Origin: Pilatotrama ljubarskyi
Lineage: Eukaryota > Basidiomycota > Agaricomycetes > Polyporales > Polyporaceae
Length of the DNA stretch: 64,000 nucleotides
Direction of reading: 5' to 3'
Assembly (NCBI GenBank): GCA_022385805.1
Contig: MU277676.1
Coordinates: forward strand, 245,568-309,567
The translations under genes and the position numbers were made by a program. The notes under the pieces were generated by a model. That model saw only the letters and a list, made by a program, of their open reading frames with translations. It was not told the origin of the DNA and did no database searches. Every line of letters starts with the position of its first letter. Position 1 is the stretch's first letter. Below, piece by piece: positions 46,101 through 55,947 of the stretch.

Positions 46101-49100
46101 AGTCGAGCGCCCTGCAGACTCCCAGATCAGCGCCGAGTTCCTCGATGCCCTTCCTCCAGACATCCGGGCAGAAATCATCCAGCAGGAAGCTGTTGAGCGC
46201 GCTCAACGCGTTCGGGCGGGACAAGCTGCTCCACCAGCAGCTGGAGCCGCGGTCGACATCGATCCGGCGACGTTCATCGCGAGCTTGGATCCTCAACTAC
46301 GCCAGGTGGTACTGATGGATTCTGATGATGTCTTCATTCAGAGCCTTCCGTCGCATATGATTGCTGAGGCAAACATTCACCGGGAACACGGGCGTCCACC
46401 AAGAGCTCGACATGTCCCAGCAGCCCAGGATGCCCGCCCCGCTCAGCCTCAGGCGGCCCAACCGGCTAAGGCTCTACAGCCGCGCGACGCCATCCAGCTA
46501 CTTGACAAGTCTGCGCTCGCTGCCTTGATCAGACTGCTGTTCTACCCTCATGTCCTGAAGAAGAACTTGCTGTACAAGGTTCTCGTCAATCTCTGCGAAA
46601 ACGCCAAGTCTCGCACGGATCTCTTCAACCTGCTCTTGAGTATCCTTCAGGACGGCTCTGGCGACTTGGCTTCCATCGACAAGAGCTTCGCGCAGATGTC
46701 CGTCCGTCATACCAAGCCTACGGCTGCGCAAACACCCAAGGCCATCGGGAAACAGCGCGTTCCCACGGATTACTTCGGCTCGTTGTCCTTGCCTCAAAAC
46801 GATGTCGTACCGGAGCTCATTGTGCAGCGCTGTCTGGAGGCTCTCACTTACATCGTGAGCTCCAATGAGCTCTCCTCGCTCTTCTTCCTCACGGAGCACG
46901 AACTCCCCGTCGGTCTCCGTCGCACTGCATCCAAGAAGGGCAAGGGTAAGGAGAAGCAGGCGCCGCAGACCCACTATCCCATCGTGCTGTTGTTGAGCCT
47001 CCTTGACCGTCCCTCGATCTTGCGCACTCCGTCAATTGTCGAATCTGTCGTCGCCCTGCTGGCAACGGTCACTCGTCCTCTCGCAGGTCTCAAGAGCAAG
47101 AAAGACGAAACAGGTGAAACCAGCAAAGCTACCTCGACGCCGGCTGCAGCACAGCCTGCTACAGGAACTCCAGACCAAGCAGCCACTCAACCTCCAGGTA
47201 TGGCGATGCTGAATGTCCTTGCGCGACACAATGCTGAGACCCTGGCAGCTCCAACCAGTACCGCGCCTGCTTCTAATGCGCCTGCGGCCCCCGCGGGCCC
47301 AGCAGCGCCACCAACAGCACCTGCAGAAGCACCGCCGAAGCAGCCGACGACCGTCGAAGAGAAGGTTCTTCTCGCCAATCCTCCCCATATTCCCCATCAT
47401 GTCCTTCGACTCATCGTCAACGTCCTGACTGCCGGCGAGTGCTCAGGCCGAACTTTCGCTCAGAGCTTGGCTCTCATCCAGCATTTGTCTTACATTCCGG
47501 ATGCGCGCGAAGTGATTGCGTCAGAGCTTAGATCCCGTGCTCAGGAGTTCGGTCAGAGCCTGCACGCTGCGCTGGAAGAACTTGCTGCGGCCTTGCGTAA
47601 CGCCGAAGCTGACCCCGACGTTCTGGCGACCATCATTGCCTCCAAGTTCTCTTCCGCGTCCTCCGTCCAGGCGAAGCTGCTCAGGGTGCTCAAGACGATT
47701 GACTACATGTATTCACCGAAGACACCTGGTAACACCTCGGATACCGACGTCGAGAAGGTGCAGAGCATCTACGAGAGCTTCCGCTTCTCTTCGTTGTGGC
47801 AGCGTCTCGGCGATTGTCTCTCAATCATCGAGGAGAAGCCGGAGATGGAGCACATCGCAACAGTCCTGCTGCCGCTCATCGAGTCTTTGATGGTTGTCTG
47901 CAAGTACGTCGGCCCAAAAAACACCTCTGGTGCCGCTGCTCGCGCACTCCGTGGCTCAGCATCCCCTCGCTCTCCGACAACAGCGCGTGAGTCCATGGAA
48001 GACCTCTTCGTCAGCTTCACGGACGCCCATCGCAAGGTCCTGAACCTCATGGTCCGCAACAATCCGTCGCTTATGAGCGGCTCCTTCTCGCTTCTCGTTC
48101 ACAACCCGCGCGTGCTAGACTTTGACAACAAGCGCAATTACTTCAACCAGCAGCTGCACCGTCGGCCGCATAACCGGGAGCACCACGGCACGCTGCAGCT
48201 GAACGTACGTCGGCAGCGCGTTTTCGAGGACAGCTTCCAGTACCTTCAGCGCAAGACGGGCGAGCAGATCAAGTACGGGAAGCTGAGCGTGCGCTTCTAT
48301 GACGAGGAGGGTGTCGACGCGGGCGGCGTCACGCGCGAGTGGTTCCAGATCCTGGCGCGGCAGATGTTCGACCCGAACTATGCGCTCTTCCAGCCGTGCG
48401 CAGTCGACAAGCTCACGTACCAGCCGAACCGCGCGTCGTGGGTCAACCCGGAGCACCTTTCGTTCTTCAAGTTCGTGGGACGCGTTATCGGCAAGGCAAT
48501 CTACGACGGACGGCTGCTCGACGCGTACTTCGCGCGCAGCATCTACAAGCAGCTGCTCGGCAAGCCGGTCGACTACAAGGACGTCGAATGGGTCGATCCG
48601 GAGTACTACAACTCGCTGGTGTGGATCCTTGAGAACGACCCGAGCCCGCTGGACCTCACCTTTAGCGTAGAAGCAGATGAGGTACGTCTACCGCTGAATG
48701 ATATATTCACAGTTGCTGACCGGTTGTGTGCCACAGTTCGGAGTGACGAAGCTGGTCGAGCTGAAGGAGGGTGGCGCGTCGATCCCTGTTACGCAGGAGA
48801 ACAAGAAGGAGTTTGTGCAGCTCTCGGCGAACTACCGTCTGTACTCGTCCATCAAGGACCAGATCGAGGCGCTGCTTGCTGGGTTCTACGAGATAATCCC
48901 GAAGGACCTTATCTCCATCGTGAGTGTCCCACGCTACGTTCCTTTCACTGGAGTAACTAACATGTTGTGCAGTTCAACGAGCGCGAGCTGGAGCTCCTCA
49001 TCTCGGGTACCCCTGACATCGACGTCGACGAATGGCGGTCCGCGACGGAGTACAACGGCTACACGAGCTCGGACCCGGTCATCGTGTGGTTCTGGCGTGC

Positions 49101-49447
49101 GCTCAAGTCCTTCACCCGAGAAGAGCGGGCAAAGGTTCTCAGCTTCGCCACTGGCACGTCGCGTGTGCCCCTCGGTGGGTTCGTCGAGCTTCAAGGTGTC
49201 CAAGGCACACAGAGGTTCTCGATTCACAAGGCATATGGCGATCCGGACCGTCTCCCGCAGGCGCACACATGTGAGTCATCAATGGCTGTCGGTGCGAGGC
49301 GTAACTTTGCTGACCGCTGCCGCTTCTCTCCGTCGTATCGCAGGCTTCAACCAGATCGATCTTCCGCAGTACTCGTCGTATGAAATGCTCCGGCAGCAGC
49401 TCCTGCTCGCGATCAACGAGGGTGGAGAGGGCTTCGGCTTCGCATGA
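37180..49447 (+). CDS. TOM1: Giant HECT E3 ubiquitin ligase, TOM1/HUWE1-type
   Basis: A 12.3-kb gene of many exons, probably about 3,600 residues. The start MRILHKSKRAVAP splices into VAELINKLAETPNEDLPEVL. The DUF908/DUF913 armadillo regions follow (for example WKWPRSDLNAWIKVLNKFDE; YEVNLDIEECAND). A UBA domain lies at about 41630-41760 (IRQLVDMGFPRSAAERALVR). The long exon 41218-43962 leads into very acidic small exons (44050-44840). A Glu/Lys/Ala helix (about 45640-45800) and UBM-like repeats (FLEALPDDMREEVL; FLDALPPDIRAEII; FIQSLPSHMIAEA) follow. The HECT domain runs from about 48100. The catalytic Cys in QAHTCFNQ is split by the 49271-49343 intron, and the protein ends EGFGFA. TOM1 ubiquitinates excess histones and ribosomal proteins and acts in mRNA export. 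I did not fix every internal splice site. Confidence 0.93.
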
Positions 49448-49985
49448 GCAACGGTGAATACTTCCTTGATGATGATAAACGCAGTCGTAGTCGCAGGTCA
49501 TGCCAAACGTTATGAGCACGTAGAATGAGTATCGCAACATCTGTATATATACTACACCCGCATCCCTCACAATCCCATGATATTTCCGTTTCACGGTGTC
49601 CGGCTCCTTGAGTAGCATCGCACATTCCTCTCGAGTACAAGACTCCTCCTTTGGTCGTGCGGCATTGCGCGTCTCAGGTTGCCAACGGATCGTCGCTCCT
49701 CGATCCCTACACAACTACATATCTCCTCCTCACATGTCGTGCTCGCGCTGATCCCCACGGGGAAGAGTGCGGAGGAGGGGAATATCATAGCCGACCCCGG
49801 TTCCGGTAACCTCGGGACGGGTGAGACACCGAAGCGATCGACTCTACCGCTCCTTGGGTAGCATCTGGTGACCAGCCGGTATGGAAAGCAGGCTCCATGT
49901 ACAACATCCCGCAGCCTCTTTATAACCTCCGCCTCCCCTCTCCCTATCCGCCAAACCGCCCTCGACCACCCGGCAGGTAGAAGCC
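49448..49985. other. Intergenic, no gene seen
   Basis: 3' flank of the ligase gene and promoter of the oxidoreductase. The string tttataacctcc at about 49919 is a possible TATA element 60-70 bp before the next ATG. Confidence 0.5.
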
Positions 49986-51495
49986 ATGCGCGCCTTCGTG
50001 ATCAACGAGTACGCCCACCCGTCCAAGATCTCGGTCACGCAGGACTTCCCCGAGCCCAAGGCGGGCCCGGGCGAGGTGCTCGTGGACGTGTACAGCGCAG
50101 GGTTGAACTACTTCGACGTGCGTGCTATCAATCATGTTCATGATGATGGCCTCACGCTGATATTGTGCGTCGCGCGCGCAGATCCTGCAATCGCAAGGGA
50201 AGTACCAGGTGCAGCCGCCCCGGCCATTCGTCCTCGGCAGCGAGTTCGCGGGCAAGATCGCGGACAATTCGCCCATCCCGGACGGATGCCCGTTCAGGCG
50301 AGGAGATAGGGTCTTCGGTGGACTCGCGCAAGGCGCGTACGCGGAGAGGATGGCGGCGCCGTGGCAGAACCTCATGCCCCTGCCGGATAACATGACTTAT
50401 GACCAGGGTGCAGGTGCGTGCGCCGGTTATTCGCGCGGGTGTTCACTGACCAGACCGCGTGTCCACTCAGGCCTCTTCGTAACGTGGCCTACAAGCTATG
50501 AGGCGTTGGTGGGACGCGCTGAACTGAAGGCCGGTGAGCACGCGCCCTGCATTGTGAGCGACCGCCTCCCGTTCTCAGTCCCGGGCCAGGTGAATGGGTG
50601 CTCGTCACTGCGTCAGCAGGAGGTGTTGGCATCGCCGCCGTCCAACTAGCCAAAGGTGCGACATCTCTCTCGGCTCGCAACCCATGCCCACAAGCACACG
50701 CCTCACGTTCCTGTATAGCACTGGGCGCAAAGGTCATCGCGGCAGCTGGCTCGCCAGAGAAGGTCGACATCTCCATCCGGTACGGCGGCGCCGACCACGG
50801 CGTGAACTACTCCAAGGAGGGCTGGCAGCAGGAGGTGCTCAAAATCACTGGCGGCAAGGGCGTCGACGTGATCTATGACCCAGTGGGGCTCATCAGAGGT
50901 ACGAACTCGTTGATTTCGTGCGAGCGGTGAGCTGAAGGAACGTCTTTAGACTCGCTAAAGTGCATCGCATGGAAGGGAAGGGCGCTCGTAGTCGGGTTTG
51001 CCGCCGGGACCATTGAGAAGGTGCGCCAGAGATTCTTTGAGCCTCGCCAGGGTGCCAGAGGAAGACTGACGTGACGTGTGCAGCTGCCTCTGAACCTTGT
51101 ACTCCTCAAAAACATCTCTATCGTCGGGATCCATTGGGGAGCGTACACCAGTCCGTCCAGCATCTCCACTTGAGCCGCATGTCATAGCACGCATGTCTGA
51201 CCTCCCTCAACAGAATTCGAACCCTCGCGCACACCCGTCGTCTGGAAAGAACTTCTCGAGTACGTGGTCTGCCCCTCACACCCACCATACCTACCTCGTC
51301 AGTTCTCTTACTGACGTGCATTCATCGTGCAGACTCTTCTCGTCCGGCCGCGCCAAGCCCGTCGTGTACCCCGAGACGTTCCCGCTCGAGCGCCTCGGCG
51401 ACGGCCTCGTCGCGCTCGAGAGCCGCAAGACGTGGGGCAAGGTCATCGTGCACGTCCGGGAGCCGGAGGGGGCGCAAGCGAGGGCGAAGCTGTAG
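49986..51495 (+). CDS. NADPH:quinone oxidoreductase-like (MDR superfamily)
   Basis: Zinc-free medium-chain dehydrogenase of the zeta-crystallin/QOR type. Exons: 49986-50117, 50182-50413, 50471-50533, 50590-50655, 50719-50898, 50950-51020, one from 51084 to about 51150, one near 51215-51258 and a last exon to 51495. Motifs in order: MRAFVINEY start, GPGEVLVDVYSAGLNYFD, FVLGSEFAGKI, the nucleotide-binding VLVTASAGGVGIAAVQLAK (Rossmann glycine motif), ALGAKVIAAAGS, VIYDPVG and VVGFAAG. SIVGIHWGAY, PVVWKELLELF and WGKVIVHV close the fold. The enzyme reduces quinones or enones with NADPH; the cellular role is not specific. The small exons near 51215 were joined by phase and homology. Confidence 0.88.
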
Positions 51496-52132
51496 GTCCT
51501 GTCTGCTGCGGCATGGATGTATGACTAGACGGAAAGTTCTTTGTACTGTACTTAGTCGGGGTATGGACGTCTGCGCTTCTCGGCTTCGAAGCAAGACTGG
51601 AGATGGTGAGCGTCCTGCATCTCAAGCTGAGGCACCTCCCAAGTGCCAAGATGAGATGAGAGCAACACTTATCTCAGTCCGTTTTCGTGCGGCAGGGCAC
51701 TCCTTGATGCGCTTGATGGGCCACGTCGAGATCATCTGTACTGACAACCTGAACGGTGAACTCCCGACAGACAACCTGCAGAGTGCTGGAGTGGGCCTTG
51801 CATCTGCCCCTTTGCTGCAGCCGACAATGCGAAGGGCCAGTGATCATGTACGCGGGGAATAGAAGTTCGCCTAGAAGAGTACTAGCTGAGAGAATCCCCG
51901 TGCCTGATCTGAAGGTCTGACGTCTCGTCCCAATCAGTATGGGGTTATACATATCACAGTGCCATCGTCCCGCTCAACAAGAAAACGGCACGGGGGGCTT
52001 TTGAACGCGCGTTGGTGTCTGATGACGGAGCGCACCGCCATGGACTCACTGGCATAGTCAAGGTCGTGGCCAGTATTTCGTGACGGAGTCGATGCCGAGT
52101 CCTCGGTAGACACGAAAGAGTTTGAGCAGAGG
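51496..52132. other. Intergenic, no confident gene
   Basis: 3' flank of the oxidoreductase. A minus frame at 51934-52155 continues past the F-box-like fragment in another phase and could be its decayed tail. Confidence 0.4.
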
Positions 52133-52340
52133 TCAGTAGGTGGTAGGAATGACACGGAGCCCCTGCACCCTGCCGCATAGTGCTCTAGTCACGGCGTCCC
52201 ATTTCCTGCGCGCCTCGTCTCGCGGTGTATGTTCATACACCAGATTCCTCGGCGCTGGACAGGTGGGCAGCAGGACCCGGAATTCCTCGAGCGCTGGGAA
52301 AGTGAGCGCGAGGAAGTCGACGAACTCCTCGTCGGAGATC

Positions 52341-52348
52341 GGAAGCGC
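52341..52348 (+). repeat. Left target-site duplication
   Basis: GGAAGCGC immediately before the inverted repeat; identical to 53698-53705. Confidence 0.85.
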
Positions 52349-52537
52349 TGGTCTCGTGCCCAGACGTAGGATGATACAGCCGCACCCCACCACCGCGCTC
52401 ATCCGACGTCTGGGGCATTTCAGTAGAGGCCTCCTACCTCCCCCCCAATTTGAAATTAGTCACGGTCACAGTGCCCAGGCACGCCTCGGGAATCTCGCGT
52501 GGCCAGATTACCTCGTCAGATCTCCTCCCTTTTTTGT
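52349..52537 (+). repeat. Left terminal inverted repeat
   Basis: Begins TGGTCTCGTGCCCAGACG and ends CCCTTTTTTGT; it is the exact reverse complement of 53509-53697. It contains a C7 run (TACCTCCCCCCCAATTTG). Confidence 0.92.
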
Positions 52538-52632
52538 TATGTCGCCAGATCGATGTAATGTCTGTTTGGCCCTTGGCCGAGATAATCTGAACGCCACAGC
52601 GAAGAGGGTCGATGTTCTGTCTCAACTACACC

Positions 52633-53166
52633 ATGGACATCGAGACACACCGACACAATCTCATCAGTCACTACGAGCTATTCCCAAACCACTCTGACGA
52701 CCTCGAGCCAAACACTATCAGCTATGAGAGCGAACTTGATCTTGAATCGGACGATGCCGATGGCAGCTGGCAAGATGAGCTGCACATGTTCGAGGATGAC
52801 CCGTTTGACGACGAAGGCCACCGTGAGCGAGAGGAGGCCGAAGTGTGCTTCGACGAGGATCATTCAGGCTTACAGGCGGGCATTAGGGAGAGAGAAGTCA
52901 GTAGTGATTGTCAGGCCGTGAGGAACGTTCTTGCCTTCATGAAGACCCAGAAAATCAGGAAGCGGGAGATGACGCTGGGATCCTTCCTCGAGGCCTTGAG
53001 CTGGGGCGACACGGACTGTGCTTCAGACAACATAATCCGTGGTCACCGTACGGTATTTCTGAAGAGCGCGGAGTTTGCAAGACTATTGCGTACCTGGAGG
53101 ATGCCTCCCCGCTCCAAGCGCTCCCACCGTTCGCGGCCTGCAGGTGGGCGCCCGTACCCGCAATGA
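52633..53166 (+). pseudogene. 5' fragment of a DUF6589-like gene inside the transposon
   Basis: Frame starting MDIETHRHNLISHYELFPNH, acidic in the first 60 residues, then VRNVLAFMKTQKIRKREMTL, FLEALSWGDTDC, and LLRTWRMPPRSK followed by a basic stretch ending at PYPQ. The FL-x-A-x-SWGD-x-x-C and R-W-x-PPR pattern is, as I remember it, the N-terminal region of the large DUF6589 proteins abundant in Agaricomycete genomes. Those are usually far longer. Here the frame ends soon after the PPR segment, at the deletion junction. A fragment, probably not functional. Confidence 0.6.
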
Positions 53167-53401
53167 CAGTGCAGTCGAGACCAAGATGGAGCGCCTCTGC
53201 GACATCAAGCTGCCAGTCATGAGGCACCATACCGCTGGTGCGTCTGGCGAAAGCGTCCGACATAGCTTGACGCGTGCGCTGCGAATTGTATCCTCGTTCT
53301 TGTTGAGCGCGCAGGCGGGCATTCTCCAGGTTTTGTCGAGCAAGCGCATGCCGGTCAGAGTTATAGTCACCAGAGCGTCCAGAGTGGTAAGGAGCAGGCA
53401 T
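53155..53401 (-). pseudogene. 5' fragment of a RecQ-like helicase gene, cut in Walker A
   Basis: Minus-strand frame from MPAPYHSGRSGDYNSDRHAL through a coiled segment ARQNLENARLRAQQERG to PHDWQLDVAEALHLGLDCTV followed by IAGTGA. This is the Q-motif and start of motif I (expected ...GTGxGKT) of the helicase type common in basidiomycete repeats. The GKT is missing. After GTGA the frame continues into DNA belonging to the opposing DUF6589-like fragment. No ATPase core remains. Confidence 0.62.
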
Positions 53402-53508
53402 GTAGATACAGAGCTCGCAGTACGGCAGTTGTGAACACTGGAGGAGGCAGACGAAGGATGCCGGGCACTATAGACGCGACGCGTTTGCGCTACGGCGAAG
53501 ATTCATAC

Positions 53509-53697
53509 ACAAAAAAGGGAGGAGATCTGACGAGGTAATCTGGCCACGCGAGATTCCCGAGGCGTGCCTGGGCACTGTGACCGTGACTAATTTCAAATTG
53601 GGGGGGAGGTAGGAGGCCTCTACTGAAATGCCCCAGACGTCGGATGAGCGCGGTGGTGGGGTGCGGCTGTATCATCCTACGTCTGGGCACGAGACCA
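53509..53697 (-). repeat. Right terminal inverted repeat
   Basis: Exact reverse complement of the left arm at 52349-52537. Confidence 0.92.
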
Positions 53698-53705
53698 GGA
53701 AGCGC
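53698..53705 (+). repeat. Right target-site duplication
   Basis: GGAAGCGC immediately after the inverted repeat. Confidence 0.85.
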
Positions 53706-53824
53706 AGGGAGCTTCAGAGTCCGGACGGAGGACATGATGGGGCTCGAACAACTTGATCCGTTTCTTCGAACGATGCACTAAAAAGTAAAGGTGACATCAT
53801 GCATAAAACTACCTCTGTTTCCAA

Positions 53825-53906
53825 GGCGCTATAGCCAAGTGGTTACGGCGACAGATTAGAAATCTGTTCTCCTTTGGAGGCGCAGGTTCGAATCCTGCTG
53901 GCGTCG
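53825..53906 (+). tRNA. tRNA-Ser (AGA)
   Basis: 82 nt without intron. Acceptor strands GGCGCTA and TGGCGTC pair with two wobbles. Anticodon stem ACAGA/TCTGT encloses loop TTAGAAA, giving anticodon AGA. It has a long serine-type variable arm (TCTCCTTTGGAGG), a T arm with GGTTCGAATCC and discriminator G. TTTT follows at about 53912 as a Pol III terminator. Confidence 0.93.
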
Positions 53907-54156
53907 GTCTTCTTTTGCTCCAACATCCTTTTTATGGCGGCCTCAGCTCACTCACGCTCCTGCATCCTTCGGTGCCACCACCACACCAAAGAGATGTACG
54001 CCGAAGAGTGTTCAAGGCGTGAGCATTCAATTGTCGCGTACCGCAGCGACTGCTGTGCGCCGCACCCAGATCTATCCTACACATACGACGCGCTCGACGT
54101 CCGAGTTAAGTACGCAGCGCCGCCTCCTCGTTGAACCTCCAACGTGCCCAAGGACA

Positions 54157-55947
54157 TCAGTCCCATGGCCTCACATCTACGCATCCCGGCCGACAATCAG
54201 CCTCGAACCAAAAATACCGCGAAAGAACAGAGGCGGACTCACAAGGGTCGTTCGTCCGCTTCTGATAATGATACACGTACGGCATCGGCGTGATGTCGCT
54301 CACGTCCGACGCCCACCTCCCGTGCCCGTGCCCGTAGCCCGCTTCGTGGTCGTGGTCGCCCTGCGAGCTCCCGGACATGCGTTTTCCGCTGCCCCGGCTG
54401 CCGTTGCGCGTGAGCGGGATGAGGCCGAAGGGCGAGATCGCGCGGCTCCGGCGGCGGTCCCAGAGCTCGGACGAGACTTCGTCCATGTCCTCTTCTGGGT
54501 CTGCGTCGGGGTCTGCGCCGCCGCTGAGTGGAGAGGAGGGGGAGAGGTGGAGGCACTCGGCGCGCCGGAGGTGGAGGAGGAGGCGGTTGAGGATGGTGGT
54601 TGTCATGGCCCAGATGAAGCTTTGCGCAGGGAGGGAGCTCGGGTGAGAAGCGGAAGCGGGGGGAAGGGAGGCAGAAAAGCTTACAAGACGCCGAGGAAGG
54701 TGAGTGAGGGGCGGGAGAGTGCTGCGAGGACCAGGTTGAGGATCCGACAACAAGTGATCGCCTGCAAAGAGACGAGAAGTTGGCGTCAGCGCGACAGAAA
54801 CGAGATGAGGGTGCTGGAGAATGGGCGAGACGACGTACGAGGAAGAAGCCAAGCCCGTCAGAGTGCAGCGCCTTGATGATGGGCAGCTCGACGGTGCGCG
54901 GACGGTCAAGAGCGTTCAGCGCGGTCGACGTCAGGACGAACATCTCGAAGACCAGCTATGGCGAGGCGAGGTGAGGCGTCAGCGGTGGTGATCATGACGT
55001 GGGGCTCGCAGCATTGACAGATCTTGTTGCTGCGCAGCTGTCTGGGAAGGGAGACTCACCGGCGATGCCCAGACTGCGACGAGAACGTGGGACGACTTTG
55101 TCGCGACGCACATGCCTAGGGGCCCGCCCCACTGGATGTTCGCTGTATGCGCGCGCAAAGTCGGAATAAGCCACAACAGCGGAGAGAGAATAATGCTCAC
55201 GGAGGACATTGACGAGTGTGAGGACCATCGTGACCACCTGCAGCGTAAAGCTGAGCAGGTATCCGGTGGTCATGATCTTTAATATGATCTGCCAGACGGC
55301 ATGTTAGCGTCTCGCGACTGAATAGAGCAGTCGATCCAAGACGTACGGGGCGATGCTCCCAGAGGATGACAACTCTTTGGAGAATGAGGAGGTTCGCGAT
55401 CCCTACGGAGATGATCGCGAGCATGGAACACGTGAAGACGAACTGCTTGCATCTGCCAAAGTATGAGCGTTTCCGATAGGCACCTTGCGATGTGATGCAC
55501 TGACCCCTGCAAGTCAATGTTGTCAGAATCCACGCATGCAGGGAGGTGCTATGGGAGGCTACTCACAAGGTCCGAGAATGGTGTGTCTACGAAACCACAC
55601 ATTTCTGGATGGGCATGCGCGTTCAGCGCCGTGTGGAGGCGGCATGAGGCCCATTGTGAGATATTCACGTACCATATGCGACGGCGAGGAGCGTGCCCAG
55701 TACGGCGTACCGGTTGAGAAGGAAAGTGTACTTGGCGAAAGTGGCTGGCGCGGGCCAGATGTACGCGACCTCGTCGGCCAAGGTCAAACAGTGGTCGTAC
55801 AACAGGACGATCAAGCCGACGGCTTCACGCACGCGTTAGCTATGCTCACGCGTTCTTCGTGGATATATGCGGCCACTCACCGCTCATGTATCGTGCGGCA
55901 GCCAGATCTTCGAACGCAGAAGAGGTTAAAGAGAGGAGCTGATCCAT
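54157..55947 (-). CDS. DUF6533 multi-pass membrane protein
   Basis: Starts MDQLLSLTSSAFEDLAAARY at 55947. After a phase-1 intron comes the DUF6533 signature YDHCLTLADEVAYIWPAP followed by FLLNRYAVLGTLLAVAY. Further exons supply helices: FVFTCSMLAIISVGIANLLI with LQRVVILWEH, TTGYLLSFTLQVVTMVLTLV, HVLVAVWASP and LVFEMFVLTSTALNAL. FIWAMTTTILNRLLLHLRRA closes the membrane part. The cytoplasmic tail is acidic, then Gly/His-rich, with YVYHYQKRTNDP near the end. About seven membrane segments. The family is basidiomycete-specific and uncharacterised; a receptor-like role is only a guess. A gtgagt follows the codons for NDP, so a short last exon below 54240 is possible; 54157 is the stop if that intron is not used. 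Confidence 0.78.

Larger units (their letters stand above)
52349..53697. mobile_element. Non-autonomous DNA transposon with 189-bp TIRs
   Basis: A 1,349-bp element. Its termini are inverted repeats of 189 bp that I read as identical base for base. It is flanked by the 8-bp duplication GGAAGCGC. The 971-bp interior carries the 5' part of a DUF6589-like gene on the + strand and the 5' part of a helicase gene on the - strand. Both are cut at a common point near 53146-53154, so no full transposase remains. Identical arms imply recent transposition. An 8-bp duplication is known for hAT, KDZ and some other superfamilies; I cannot assign this one. Insertion is in an F-box-like gene fragment, 120 bp from a tRNA-Ser gene. 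Confidence 0.88.
52133..53760 (-). pseudogene. F-box/LRR-like gene fragment interrupted by a transposon
   Basis: Host sequence flanks the mobile element: 53706 to about 53760 on the upstream side and 52133-52348 on the downstream side of this minus-strand frame. The upstream piece encodes SSVRTLKLPALP. Joined across one copy of the 8-bp target duplication, it runs directly into ISDEEFVDFLALTFPALEEF and ends ...GLRVIPTTY at stop 52133-52135. The joined text has the LRR-like style of basidiomycete F-box proteins (VRTLKL...FPALEEFRVL). No F-box or longer upstream exon is seen before the tRNA at 53825, so the gene was probably already partial. Confidence 0.65.

Noticed and set aside
52955..53401. 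Minus-strand frame as an intact helicase or ATPase
   Set aside because: Motif I lacks GKT and everything after it is antisense of the opposing gene fragment; only the first ~80 residues are helicase-like.
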